Source of the DNA: Xenorhabdus budapestensis
Lineage (GTDB): Bacteria; Pseudomonadota; Gammaproteobacteria; Enterobacterales; Enterobacteriaceae
Direction of reading: 5' to 3'
Assembly: GCF_002632465.1 (NCBI RefSeq)
Contig: NZ_NIBS01000009.1
Location: 81,238-145,237 of the forward strand
Length of the DNA stretch: 64,000 nucleotides
A program made the translations under genes and the position numbers. The notes beneath the pieces are model-generated. The model was not told the DNA's origin. It did no database searches and worked only from the letters and a program-made list of their open reading frames with translations. Of this stretch, positions 8,718-20,100 are shown piece after piece (the stretch's first letter is position 1; every line of letters starts with the position of its first letter).

Positions 8718-10355
8718 ATGACTCTAATAGCTTATCTCTATCGTCAATCCTGGATATTGCTGCTTCTATCAACAATATTTGCATTAATCAGCGGGTTTAC
8801 GGGTGCATCAGTAGTAGGCATGATTAGCCAGGGAATTACAGGTGCAGTTAGTCTCTCATCATTTATCTGGAACTTTTTTGGTATCTGCATTCTTTTTTTT
8901 ATTACTAAGACCTTATCAGAAGTTCTGCTATCACATTTAACCCAGGCAACGATTTATTCCCTGCGACTGAGTCTGAGTAATAAAATATTACGGGCACCTT
9001 TCAAGAAACTGAACAATATCGGGAAACATGGCCTGTTGGCTGTTCTGACCAAAGATGTCGATGTGTTTATACACTCCTTTATGTTAGCACCAACCGCCTT
9101 TGGCAATATTACACTTATTATCGCTTGTTTCGGCTACTTAGCCTGGATTTCCTGGCAACTCTTTATCATTCTGACCGTTGTCTGTCTGCTCACAATGTAT
9201 ATCTTCTATTTCTTGGAAAAGCGCCCTATACGCCTGATGGAAGAGATGCGTGAGCAGGTAGATAAGATATACCTCAGCTTCCAACAGCTAATCGATGGCA
9301 GCAAAGAGTTAAAACTCAATAGTCAGAAAGGCAATGCGTTTATTGACAGAGTCATTTCTCCCGGCGCGAAAAAATTCAAAGAGATCTGTATTAAAGCAAA
9401 TAACAACTACGCCTGGGTACTGAATGCCGGCTCGGTGGTCTTTTATATTGTCATCGGCTTTATGATTTTTGTTGTACCTATCTGGTTACCTCAAGAGCCT
9501 TCTAATTTGATGACAGTCACTCTGATTGTTCTATTTTTATCCGGCCCAATCAGCGAATTGATCGGCGCAATTCCAGAATTAAGACAAGCCGAAATTTCGC
9601 TACAAAAAATGAAACAACTGGATAGCGAGTTGGAAGAATCTCTGTATATACAACAAGCTAATACACCAAACCCATTTGCAAATGAACAGTCACTATCGCT
9701 TGAATTAAAAGATGTCGTTCACCACTACACTACCGACAAAGAAGATCGGGAGTTTAAACTGGGGCCGATGAGTCTGACTATTTCCCAAGGCGAAATTATT
9801 TTTATTGTCGGTGGAAACGGAAGCGGAAAGACAACACTTGCCATGCTGTTAGTCGGCTTGTTCGAACAAGAATCCGGCTCTATCTGGCTTAATGGTGTAA
9901 AAATGGATCAGACAAATAACGAACACTATCGTCAATACTTTGCAGCCGTTTTCTCTAATTACCATCTATTCGATCAACTGTTAAATACCGGAGCAAATGT
10001 TACCGAAAAAGCGACCCATTATATTGAAGCTTTAAACATGAGCCATAAAGTCAAAATCGTTGACGGACAATTCTCGACAACTGAACTTTCAGCCGGTCAG
10101 AGAAAACGCTTAGCCTTAGTGTCTGCTTATCTGGAAGATCGTCCTATTTATCTATTTGATGAATGGGCTGCGGATCAAGACCCTGTATTTAAAAGAATAT
10201 TCTATACAGAATTATTGCCGGAACTAAAAGCTCGTGGTAAGACCGTTATTGTTATTAGCCATGATGATGCATATTTTGATATTGCAGAACGCGTAATTAA
10301 GTTGGAAGATGGACACATTAAAGAGGTAAACACCAATAGCCATCATTCTGGCTGA
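8718..10355 (+). CDS. paxT: Cyclic (lipo)peptide ABC exporter, PaxT/SyrD-like
   Basis: This 545-residue half-transporter has six membrane segments in about residues 10-290 and one ATPase domain. Walker A is GGNGSGKTTL (about 370), the signature is LSAGQRKRLAL (about 458), Walker B is IYLFDEWAADQDP (about 478) and the switch His is in VISHDD. The EWAADQDP box in place of the usual DEAT is typical of the cyclic-peptide transporter family (SyrD, PvdE). It lies immediately before the NRPS genes in the same orientation, and its likely job is moving the lipopeptide across the inner membrane. The ATG at 8718 has no clear Shine-Dalgarno sequence. The gene has its own terminator, so it is not strictly cotranscribed with the synthetases. 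The symbol follows the PAX loci of Xenorhabdus and is inferred. Confidence 0.88.
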   Translation: MTLIAYLYRQSWILLLLSTIFALISGFTGASVVGMISQGITGAVSLSSFIWNFFGICILFFITKTLSEVLLSHLTQATIYSLRLSLSNKILRAPFKKLNNIGKHGLLAVLTKDVDVFIHSFMLAPTAFGNITLIIACFGYLAWISWQLFIILTVVCLLTMYIFYFLEKRPIRLMEEMREQVDKIYLSFQQLIDGSKELKLNSQKGNAFIDRVISPGAKKFKEICIKANNNYAWVLNAGSVVFYIVIGFMIFVVPIWLPQEPSNLMTVTLIVLFLSGPISELIGAIPELRQAEISLQKMKQLDSELEESLYIQQANTPNPFANEQSLSLELKDVVHHYTTDKEDREFKLGPMSLTISQGEIIFIVGGNGSGKTTLAMLLVGLFEQESGSIWLNGVKMDQTNNEHYRQYFAAVFSNYHLFDQLLNTGANVTEKATHYIEALNMSHKVKIVDGQFSTTELSAGQRKRLALVSAYLEDRPIYLFDEWAADQDPVFKRIFYTELLPELKARGKTVIVISHDDAYFDIAERVIKLEDGHIKEVNTNSHHSG

Positions 10356-10411
10356 AAATGATCTAGATCAAAGACAACCTACTTATTATAAATATATCCT
10401 CGCCCATTTTG

Positions 10412-10440
10412 AGAGCCTCGTTAAACAGGCTCTTTTTTTA
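10412..10440 (+). terminator. Rho-independent terminator after the exporter gene
   Basis: A 7-bp stem (AGAGCCT / AGGCTCT) with an 8-nt loop is followed directly by a run of seven T. It implies that the NRPS genes have their own promoter. Confidence 0.85.
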
Positions 10441-10841
10441 TAGGATATATATATCATTTAGATTATTATGTTATATAAAATATTCATAATAATAACACTT
10501 ATTACCTATAATAAAATTAGATATAAAAGAAAGGGAATATCACTATGTAAAGTTTTTTTATTTAATATATAATCTAACACCTTAAATACCATAATAAAGA
10601 AAAAATACAGCTTATATACAAAATGAAATTAACTTATAACTTTCCTGTGAAATGACATTCATGTCACTGTAATGTTTTTTTTATTACGTTGTACTTCCAT
10701 CGCATTAATTTTCTGCTGGAAAATAAATTTATTGAACTTTATTTAACCAATATTTTTGGCCTTAAATTCTGTTCTTCTTTTTTGTTTTATCAGTTCTCAA
10801 GTTTTTGTTTTTCCATATACCCATAAAAGGGGAGCTATAAA
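10441..10841 (+). promoter_or_regulatory. Promoter/leader region of the NRPS operon
   Basis: This 400-bp AT-rich stretch lies between the exporter terminator and the first NRPS gene. It must carry the promoter for about 24 kb of synthetase genes and gives a possibly long untranslated leader. I cannot pick the promoter by eye. The start of the NRPS gene has a strong ribosome site (AGGGGAG, 8 nt before the ATG at 10842). Confidence 0.5.
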
Positions 10842-13800
10842 ATGAATTATCCTGATACATTGAAATCATTTGCTTTATCAGAAGCACAAAGCAGCCGTTG
10901 GTTTCAATATCAAATTAACCCGGCCCAAAGGGGGCAGAATAATAGTGCGTTTTGTGCCAGAGTTAAGGGTTTAACTGCTGAGAAATTAGAAGACGCACTC
11001 AATCATCTGATAAAACGCCACCCTATGTTACGGGCTAGTTTTGGTCAATATGACGGTAAGTTAGGATACCAAATAGCAGAAAATGCCGTGATTAAGATCA
11101 CCAGACATGATGCCAGGGATCTGAGTGAAGAAACGCTACAACAAGTCGTTCGTAATGATTGCTGGCACGCTTTCGATCTGAATAATCCATTACGTGTTTA
11201 TGCCAGTTGGTATCAATGTGATGATCAGGAAAGCGTCATGGTATTAACCTTTGACCACCTTGCCGTTGATGGCTGGTCTTATTGGATATTATTGGAAGAA
11301 CTGGGCAAGCTCTTAACCGAACAAGAATTACCCCCTGCATCAGAACGCAGTTACCAAGACTATGTTATCTGGCAACAGCAATGGCTGAATAGTAACAATG
11401 CCAAAAAACAACAACAATTCTGGTGCGATAATCTGAGCGGCCATTTAACAGAATTACAATTGCCTATTAGCAATAAACCGGTAATTAACCAATCTCCCTC
11501 GGCAACAGATAAAATTACGGTTCCCGGCAAGCTCTCCGATACGCTGACCAAAAAACTACTTACAATGGCGGAAAAATATGGCAATAGCCTGTTTGCAATT
11601 TTTCTGGCTGCCTATCAAATTCTGTTACATCGTTACACTGGTCAGGACGATATTTTTGTCGGCTCTATAATGCCAGGTCGCAGCCGGGCTCCCTGGGGAA
11701 AATTGGTGGGTGAGTTTGTCAACCCAGTAGCCTTACGCGGTCAAATCAATGGCGAAATGACTGTACAGGAACATATCTTACAAGCAGTTAAAACTATTCG
11801 TCAGGCTATCGAGAATCAAAAATATCCTTTCCCCAAAATCCTGGAACAAATTAAGGTACAACGGCACGCAGATACCCACCCTGTTTTCCAGACGATTATG
11901 ACCTTTCAACAACCCAGATATATCAGTAACCTGGTATCACTTTGGATGGATCAGAGTGGCAGTACGACTGTGCACTGGGGAGGAGCAGAACTGCGATCTT
12001 TCCCATATCCTTATTATGCCGAGATGCCTGTTCCTCTGATGGTTAATGTTATAGAAGTCGATCAACAGATTAATTGCGGTTTTCATTATGATACTAAGTT
12101 GTTCGATGCTGAGTTAATCGCTCAACTCATGAACAATTTTTTCAACTTGCTGACAGTAATGGCAGATGATGATCAACAGACTATTGACAGCTTACCGTTG
12201 ATGGATGAATCAGAACGCCAGCAAATTCTCTATAATTTTAATGCAACTGACGTCTCCTACCCACAAAACATTCTGCTTCACCAATTATTCGAACAACAAG
12301 TCAACTATGCGCCGGCAGCAATTGCACTGGTTTGTGATAATCAACAATTGACTTACGAGGAATTGAATCGTCAGGCCAATAAACTCGCACACGCTTTTGT
12401 TGCAGCCGGTATTCAGGCAGATAATCGCATCGGTCTCTGCATGGAACGTAGCCCGGCTATGGTCATCGCATTACTGGGAATATTAAAAGCGGGTGCAGCT
12501 TATGTTCCTCTCGATCCAGAATATCCGGCAGATCGTCTCAAGCATATTCTGACCGACAGTAGACCGGCACTTATCCTGAGCCATCATGGGTTACAAAGCC
12601 ACTTACCAGACACTAATGCTCCTTTGTGGATATGGGAAAGCGAAGAATTGCAGGCAACTATCGCTGAACAGCGGGAAGATAATCTCTCTATCACCGATTT
12701 GGGGCTGACATCGCGTAATTTGGCCTATGTTCTGTATACCTCAGGGTCAACAGGTTTACCTAAAGGGGTAATGAATGAGCATCGTGGTGTCGTCAACCGC
12801 TTACTTTGGGCTAAAGATGAATATCAATTGAACCCTAACGATCTCGTATTGCAGAAAACCCCATTCAGTTTCGATGTTTCAGTATGGGAGTTTTTCCTGC
12901 CTTTGATTTCCGGTGCTCAATTAGTTATGGCACGCCCCGGAGGTCACAAAGATCCCCTTTATTTGCTGGAAGAGATTGAATCCAGAGGTATCACAACCAT
13001 CCATTTTGTTCCCTCTATGCTACAAAGTTTCATTCATCTCACTCCGGCAGGACATTGCCCTTCTTTACGTCAGATTTTGTGTAGTGGAGAAGCCTTACCG
13101 TATTCCCTGCAACAACAGTGTTTATCTCACTTCCCTCACAGTGAGCTGCATAATTTATATGGCCCGACCGAAGCCGCTATTGACGTAACATCCTGGCGTT
13201 GTGGATCAGAAAAATATGTCGATTTAGTACCAATTGGTCATCCTATCGCTAATACACAAATCTATATTTTGGATAAACATGATCGGCTTGTTCCTATCGG
13301 AGTGACCGGGGAAATTCATATTTGTGGTATTGGTGTTGCCCGCGGTTACTTAAATCGCCCTGAACTAACGGCAGAACGTTTTGTTCATGACCCATTCAGC
13401 AATCGCCCGGAAGCACAGATGTATAAAACGGGAGATTTGGGGCGTTGGCTACCTGATGGCAGCATCGATTATCTGGGCCGTAATGATTTTCAGGTCAAGA
13501 TACGGGGAAATCGCATTGAATTGGAAGAAATTGAAACTCACCTGGCCCAATGTGCTGGTGTTCAGCAAGTTGTGGTTGTTGCACGTGCATATGACTCAGC
13601 AGATACAAGGCTGATCGCCTACATCATCCCCCAATCAGGTACTACACTGAATATTCCTGAACTACGGGAACAATTGGGCAATAGCCTGCCTGATTACATG
13701 ATCCCCAGCGCATTTGTCATGTTGGATGCTTTCCCACTGACATTAAGTGGCAAATTGGATCGCCGCGCTCTCCCCATTCCCGATCACTCATCAGTGATCA

Positions 13801-14096
13801 CACAAGAATATGCAGCACCACAAGGTGAAATTGAAGAACAACTGGCTGATATCTGGCAAACGGTATTGAAGATAGATCGTATCGGACGTTATGACAATTT
13901 CTTTGAGCTCGGTGGGCACTCGCTCTTGGTTCTGCAACTTCAATCAAGAATTAATGAAATCTTTGACGTTGATATCTCTATCCAGCAATTGTTTGCACAT
14001 CCTTCTATCTGCCAGCTTGAAGAGTGCATTATCAACGCTCAATTACTGCAATTTGACGCAGATTCCCTACAAGATATTTATAAATCAATGGAATAA
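10842..14096 (+). CDS. paxA: NRPS, single module C-A(Ser)-T (PaxA-like)
   Basis: This 1084-residue synthetase holds one module. An N-terminal condensation domain (about 10-430) has motif DHLAVDG: the catalytic second His is kept and the first is Asp. A C domain at the very start of an assembly line suggests N-acylation of the first residue (lipoinitiation). The adenylation domain (about 455-980) has core YTSGSTGLPKGV and A10 SGKLDR. Reading the pocket against GrsA gives D-V-W-H-L-S-L-I-D-K, the classical serine code. The carrier domain Ser lies in FELGGHSLLV (about residue 1025), followed by a short C-terminal tail that may dock to the next protein. The 1+3+3 module layout matches PAX peptide synthetases. 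My memory is that published PAX peptides start with Gly, so a Ser code is a notable mismatch. Confidence 0.88.
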   Translation: MNYPDTLKSFALSEAQSSRWFQYQINPAQRGQNNSAFCARVKGLTAEKLEDALNHLIKRHPMLRASFGQYDGKLGYQIAENAVIKITRHDARDLSEETLQQVVRNDCWHAFDLNNPLRVYASWYQCDDQESVMVLTFDHLAVDGWSYWILLEELGKLLTEQELPPASERSYQDYVIWQQQWLNSNNAKKQQQFWCDNLSGHLTELQLPISNKPVINQSPSATDKITVPGKLSDTLTKKLLTMAEKYGNSLFAIFLAAYQILLHRYTGQDDIFVGSIMPGRSRAPWGKLVGEFVNPVALRGQINGEMTVQEHILQAVKTIRQAIENQKYPFPKILEQIKVQRHADTHPVFQTIMTFQQPRYISNLVSLWMDQSGSTTVHWGGAELRSFPYPYYAEMPVPLMVNVIEVDQQINCGFHYDTKLFDAELIAQLMNNFFNLLTVMADDDQQTIDSLPLMDESERQQILYNFNATDVSYPQNILLHQLFEQQVNYAPAAIALVCDNQQLTYEELNRQANKLAHAFVAAGIQADNRIGLCMERSPAMVIALLGILKAGAAYVPLDPEYPADRLKHILTDSRPALILSHHGLQSHLPDTNAPLWIWESEELQATIAEQREDNLSITDLGLTSRNLAYVLYTSGSTGLPKGVMNEHRGVVNRLLWAKDEYQLNPNDLVLQKTPFSFDVSVWEFFLPLISGAQLVMARPGGHKDPLYLLEEIESRGITTIHFVPSMLQSFIHLTPAGHCPSLRQILCSGEALPYSLQQQCLSHFPHSELHNLYGPTEAAIDVTSWRCGSEKYVDLVPIGHPIANTQIYILDKHDRLVPIGVTGEIHICGIGVARGYLNRPELTAERFVHDPFSNRPEAQMYKTGDLGRWLPDGSIDYLGRNDFQVKIRGNRIELEEIETHLAQCAGVQQVVVVARAYDSADTRLIAYIIPQSGTTLNIPELREQLGNSLPDYMIPSAFVMLDAFPLTLSGKLDRRALPIPDHSSVITQEYAAPQGEIEEQLADIWQTVLKIDRIGRYDNFFELGGHSLLVLQLQSRINEIFDVDISIQQLFAHPSICQLEECIINAQLLQFDADSLQDIYKSME

Positions 14097-14122
14097 ATCT
14101 GGCTCTCAAATGGTACTTAAAC

Positions 14123-17100
14123 ATGAATAATAATGAATTAACATCTTTACCATTAGCTGAACGGAAAAGACTACTTGAGTTAGCCAAAGCCGCCAAGCTA
14201 TCTCGTCAACATACACAAAAAGCAGAAATTCGCCCCCAAACCCGCAACGGCGATGTGCCATTATCCTGGACACAACAACGCCTGTGGTTTCTGACCCAAT
14301 TAGATCCCGCAGCCCAGACGGCGTATCACATGTCAGTAGGGCTACATCTACAAGGTCAGCTTAACCTGAATGCGCTGCAAGCGGCTTTGGATCGGATTGT
14401 TGCCCGTCATGAGAGCCTGCGGACAACTTTTGTAGCCATTGAAGGCACTGCCCGGCAAGTTATCGGAGATGCCAACAGTGGTTTTGCTTTGACGACTGAA
14501 GATATCAGCCATTTACCAGAACCAGAACAACAAACAACAGTTGAAGAGCGCGCCCACCTTGAAGCTGTCAAGCCTTTCGATTTTACCTGTGGGCCATTAC
14601 TCAGAGGGCATTTGCTCCGTTTGGCAGAAGACGAACATGTTCTGCTGTTGACCCAACATCACATTATTTCAGATGGCTGGTCAGTCAAAATATTGATACG
14701 TGAACTTTCTGCTCTTTATCAAGCTTTCAGTCAGGGGCAACCCGACCCATTACCTGAATTGATGCTCCAGTATGCTGACTATGTTCTCTGGCAACAACAG
14801 TGGCTACAGGGCGATGTACTGGAAACTCAACTAAATTACTGGCGCAATCGTTTACAGGGTGCGCCTGAATTGCTCGAATTACCCACCGACAAACCTCGTC
14901 CAATACAACAGAGTTACAGAGGTAACCGCGTCGATCTGGCATTTTCACCAGAATTAAGTGCGGGATTAAAAAACCTCAGCCAACGTCATGGCACAACTTT
15001 ATTTATGACGTTGATGGCAGGTTGGGCAGTGCTGCTTTCCCGCGTCAGTGGACAATCCGATCTGGTGATAGGAACGCCGATTGCCAACCGTCCACAGCAT
15101 GAGTTGGAACCTTTGATCGGTTTCTTTGCCAATACACTGGCATTACGCATTCAATTAAGTGACAACCCAAATGTCAGCGCATTGCTGGCTCAGGTGAAAA
15201 ACTGTGCGTTAAGCGCTTATGAGCATCAGAATTTACCATTTGAACAATTGGTCGAAGCTCTGCGACCAACCCGCAGTTTAAGCCATAGTCCTATTTTCCA
15301 GGTTATGCTGACTCTCGATAATAAATCAGAACAAAAGAATTTTGAGTTAGCAGAACTAAAACTGAGTGAACTTCCTCTGGTCAGAGAAAGCGCTTACTTT
15401 GATTTGACTCTGTCACTCAATGACACCGAAAACGGGTTAATCGGTGATTTAGAATACGCCAGTGATCTGTTTGACCATGCCACGGTTGAACGTATGGCGG
15501 GGTATCTGCAAACCCTGCTGGCTGCGATGGTGGCTGATGATAGCCAGCCGGTGGCCGATCTACCGCTCTTAACGCCGTCTGAGCGTACCCAGCTACTGAC
15601 CGCATTTAATGCCCCCGCCGTCAGTTACCCGCCAGATCTGCTGCTGCAACAACTTTTCGAACAGCAAGTGGCAAACTCCCCGGCGGCGACCGCGCTGGTG
15701 TATGGTGAGCAACAACTCTCTTATGCCGAACTGAACCGGCAGGCCAACCAGCTGGCCCATGCCCTGATAGCAGCCGGCGTACGACCGGATGACCGTGTCG
15801 CCATTTGTGTCGGGCGCGGCTTTGATATGATCGTTGGCCTGTTCGGTATCCTGAAAGCCGGGGCCGGTTATGTGCCGTTAGATCCGGATTACCCGACCGA
15901 GCGGCTGAATTACATTCTGTCCGACTGTGAACCGAAACTACTCTTGACCCAGCAACAGTTACAACCCCGCCTCACCACTGAGGTGCCGGTCTGGGTCATG
16001 GATCACAGCGATTACCTGAGCACGGTGACCCAACACCCCGGTCACAACCCGTCACCCCAGCAACTGGGACTCGCCCCGCACCATCTGGCTTATATCATCT
16101 ACACCTCCGGCTCTACCGGGCAGCCCAAAGGGGTGATGATTGAACACCGCAATGTGGTTAATTTTGTCCATGTCCAGCGTCAGACCAATGAACTGACCCC
16201 GGCGGACCGGGTACTGCAATTTACCTCGGTGGCCTTTGATACCACCGTCTCCGATATTTTCGCCACGCTGGCGGTCGGGGCAACGTTAGTACTGCGTCCG
16301 GCGCATCTGCGTATCCCGGATAAAGCCTTCAGCCAGTTCTTACAAGCGCAGGCGATCACCGTCTGCGATTTACCCACCGCGTTCTGGCATTTGTGGGTAC
16401 AGGAGATGGCGGCCGGCCGCTGTGGTTTCAGTGCGTCTTTACGACTGGTGATTGTCGGCGGGGGAAAAGCAGAGCTGCGCCATTTCGACACCTGGCAATC
16501 GTTAGCGGAAACCCCATCCTGCCGCTGGATCAACTCCTACGGCCCGACGGAAACCACCGTGATTGCCACAGTATGGCAACCGGACACCCCGGCAACTTGC
16601 CCGGCCGGCTCAGTGCCCATCGGCTACCCCCTGACCAATTCCCGCCTTTATATTCTGGATGCACAAGGGCAACCGGTGCCTGTCGGGGTGACCGGTGAAA
16701 TCCATATCGGCGGCTCAGGCGTGGCCCGCGGGTATCTGAACCGCCCTGACCTGACCGGTGAACGCTTTGTCTCCGATCCGTTCAGCGATCAGGCCGGAGC
16801 CCGGATGTATAAAACCGGCGACTTAGGCCGCTGGCGGCCGGACGGCACGATTGAATACCGGGAGCGCAATGATTTTCAGGTCAAGATCCGCGGTTTCCGT
16901 ATTGAACCGGGGGAAATTGAAGCCCAACTGGCGCAGTGTGACGGCGTCAAAGATGCGGTAGTGACCGCCCATGAAGATGAAAGCGGTAATAAGCGGCTGG
17001 TCGCCTATCTGGTGCCGCAACCTGATATTACGCTGGATCTGGTGCAGCTGCGTGAGCAGCTGAGTACCCGCCTGATGGAATATATGCTGCCCGGCGCCTA

Positions 17101-20100
17101 TGTCATCTTAGACGCCTTCCCTGTGACCCCGAATGGCAAACTGGATCGCAAAGCCCTGCCCGCCCCTGACAGTGCTGCGTTTGTGCGCCGTGAATATGCC
17201 GCACCGCAGGGTGAAATTGAACAGACACTGGCTGAAATCTGGCAGGATTTATTGGGCGTAGAACAAATCGGACGCCATGATAATTTCTTTGAACTGGGGG
17301 GACATTCGTTATTGACCGTACAGGTTGCCGCCCGTTTACGGGAGAAGCTGAATCTGGAAGTGACACTGCAAGATCTGTTCACTCACCCGGTGCTGGCCGA
17401 TTTAGCCCCGTCGCTGGTAAATGCCGCCCAATCCGTCCAGCCGCTGATCTTACCCGCAGACCGCCAGCAGCCGTTACCCCTTTCCTGGGCACAGCAACGG
17501 CTATGGTTCCTGGCACAACTGGACAGCGCCGCGCAGGCCGCCTATCACATCGCCGGTGGCTTGGAACTGCACGGCGCTTTAAATCGGGCCGCCCTGCAAG
17601 CAGCGCTGGATCGCATCGTGGCCCGTCATGAAATTCTGCGTACCACGATCACCGTTACCGACGGGGAAACGCGCCAGATTATCGGTGAGGCTGACCGGGG
17701 TTTTGCCCTGATATACCAAGATCTCAGCCCGTTATCCCCGGCAGAGCAGCAAATGGCACTGGAAGCGGCAACACAGGCGGAAGCCCAGCAGGATTTTGAT
17801 TTTGCGCAAGGGCCGTTAGTCCGCGCCCAATTGCTGAAACTCGCGGATCAACACCATATTCTGTTGGTGACCCAGCATCATATTATCTCTGACGGCTGGT
17901 CACTGAATATTCTGACTAAAGAACTTTCTGCCCTTTATCAGGCCTTCTGCCAACAACAGCCAGATCCGCTGCCACCGCTGCCCATCCAGTACGCTGACTA
18001 CGCCCTGTGGCAGCGCCAATGGTTGCAGGGAGACAGACTGGATCAGCAGGTGAATTACTGGCGCAATACACTACAGGATGCGCCGATCTTGCTGGAACTG
18101 CCCACTGACCGCGTCCGTCCGCCGGAACAAAGCTATCGGGGAGATCTGGTACGCTTTACCCTGTCCCCTGCACTCAGCACCGGTTTACACACCCTGAGCC
18201 AGCGTCATGGTACCACCCTGTTTATGACCCTGCTGGCCGGCTGGGCGGTTTTACTGTCACGGCTCAGCGGACAACCCGAAGTAGTTATCGGCACGCCGGT
18301 TGCCAACCGCCAGTACAGTGAGTTAGAGCCGTTGATAGGTTTCTTCGCCAATACGCTGGCCTTAAGAGTCCGGCTGGAGGATAACCCTACCATCAAACAG
18401 TTATTGGCCCGTGTTAAAGCCCATGCACTGGATGCCTACGCCCATCAGGATTTGCCTTTTGAGCAGCTGGTGGAGGCATTACAACCGCCACGCAGCCTGA
18501 GTCACAGCCCGATATTTCAGGTGATGATGGATCTGGATAATACATCCAATCAACAGCGTTTTGATCTGCCGGAATTAACGCTCAGTGAACTGCCGTTAGA
18601 CAGAAAAACCACCCAGTTTGATTTGTCGCTGTCACTCAATGACACCGAAAACGGGTTAATCGGTGATTTAGAATACGCCAGTGATCTGTTTGACCATGCC
18701 ACGGTTGAACGTATGGCGGGGTATCTGCAAACCCTGCTGGCTGCGATGGTGGCTGATGATAGCCAGCCGGTGGCCGATCTGCCGCTCTTAACGCCGCCTG
18801 AGCGTACTCAGCTACTGACCGCATTTAATGCCCCCGCCGTCAGTTACCCGCCAGATCTGCTGCTGCAACAACTTTTCGAACAGCAAGTGGCGACCTCACC
18901 GGCGGCGACCGCACTGGTGTATGGCGAGCAGCAACTCTCTTATGCCGAACTGAACCGGCAGGCCAACCAGCTGGCCCATGCCCTGATAGCAGCCGGCGTA
19001 CAGCCGGATGACCGTGTCGCCATTTGTGTCGGGCGCGGCTTTGATATGATCGTTGGCCTGTTCGGTATCCTGAAAGCCGGGGCCGGTTATGTGCCGTTAG
19101 ATCCGGATTACCCGACTGAGCGGCTGAATTACATTCTGTCCGACTGTGAACCGAAACTACTCTTGACCCAGCAACAGTTCCACCCCCGCCTCACCACTGA
19201 GGTGCCGATCTGGGTCATGGATCACAGCGATTACCTGAGCACGATGACCCAACACCCCGGTCACAACCCGTCACCCCAGCAACTGGGACTCGCCCCGCAC
19301 CATCTGGCTTATATCATCTACACCTCCGGCTCTACCGGGCAGCCCAAAGGGGTGATGATTGAACACCGCAATGTGGTTAATTTTGTCCATGTCCAGCGTC
19401 AGACCAATGAACTGACCCCGGCGGACCGGGTACTGCAATTTACCTCGGTGGCCTTTGATACCACCGTCTCCGATATTTTCGCCACGCTGGCGGTCGGGGC
19501 AACGTTAGTACTGCGCCCGGCGCATCTGCGTATCCCGGATAAAGCCTTCAGCCAGTTCTTACAAGCGCAGGCGATCACCGTCTGCGATTTACCCACTGCG
19601 TTCTGGCATTTGTGGGTACAGGAGATGGCGGCCGGCCGCTGTGGTTTCAGTGCGTCTTTACGGCTGGTGATTGTCGGCGGGGAAAAAGCCGAGCTGCGCC
19701 ATTTCGACACCTGGCAATCGTTAGCGGAAACCCCATCCTGCCGCTGGATTAACTCCTACGGCCCGACGGAAACCACCGTGATCGCCACAGTATGGCAACC
19801 GGACACCCCGGCAACTTGCCCGGCCGGCTCAGTGCCCATTGGCTACCCCCTGACCAATTCCCGCCTTTATATTCTGGATGCACAAGGGCAACCGGTGCCT
19901 GTCGGGGTGACCGGTGAAATCCATATCGGCGGCTCAGGCGTGGCCCGCGGGTATCTGAACCGCCCTGACCTGACCGGTGAACGCTTTGTCTCCGATCCGT
20001 TCAGCGATCAGGCCGGAGCCCGGATGTATAAAACCGGCGACTTAGGCCGCTGGCTGCCGGACGGCACGATTGAATACCGGGAGCGCAATGATTTTCAGGT

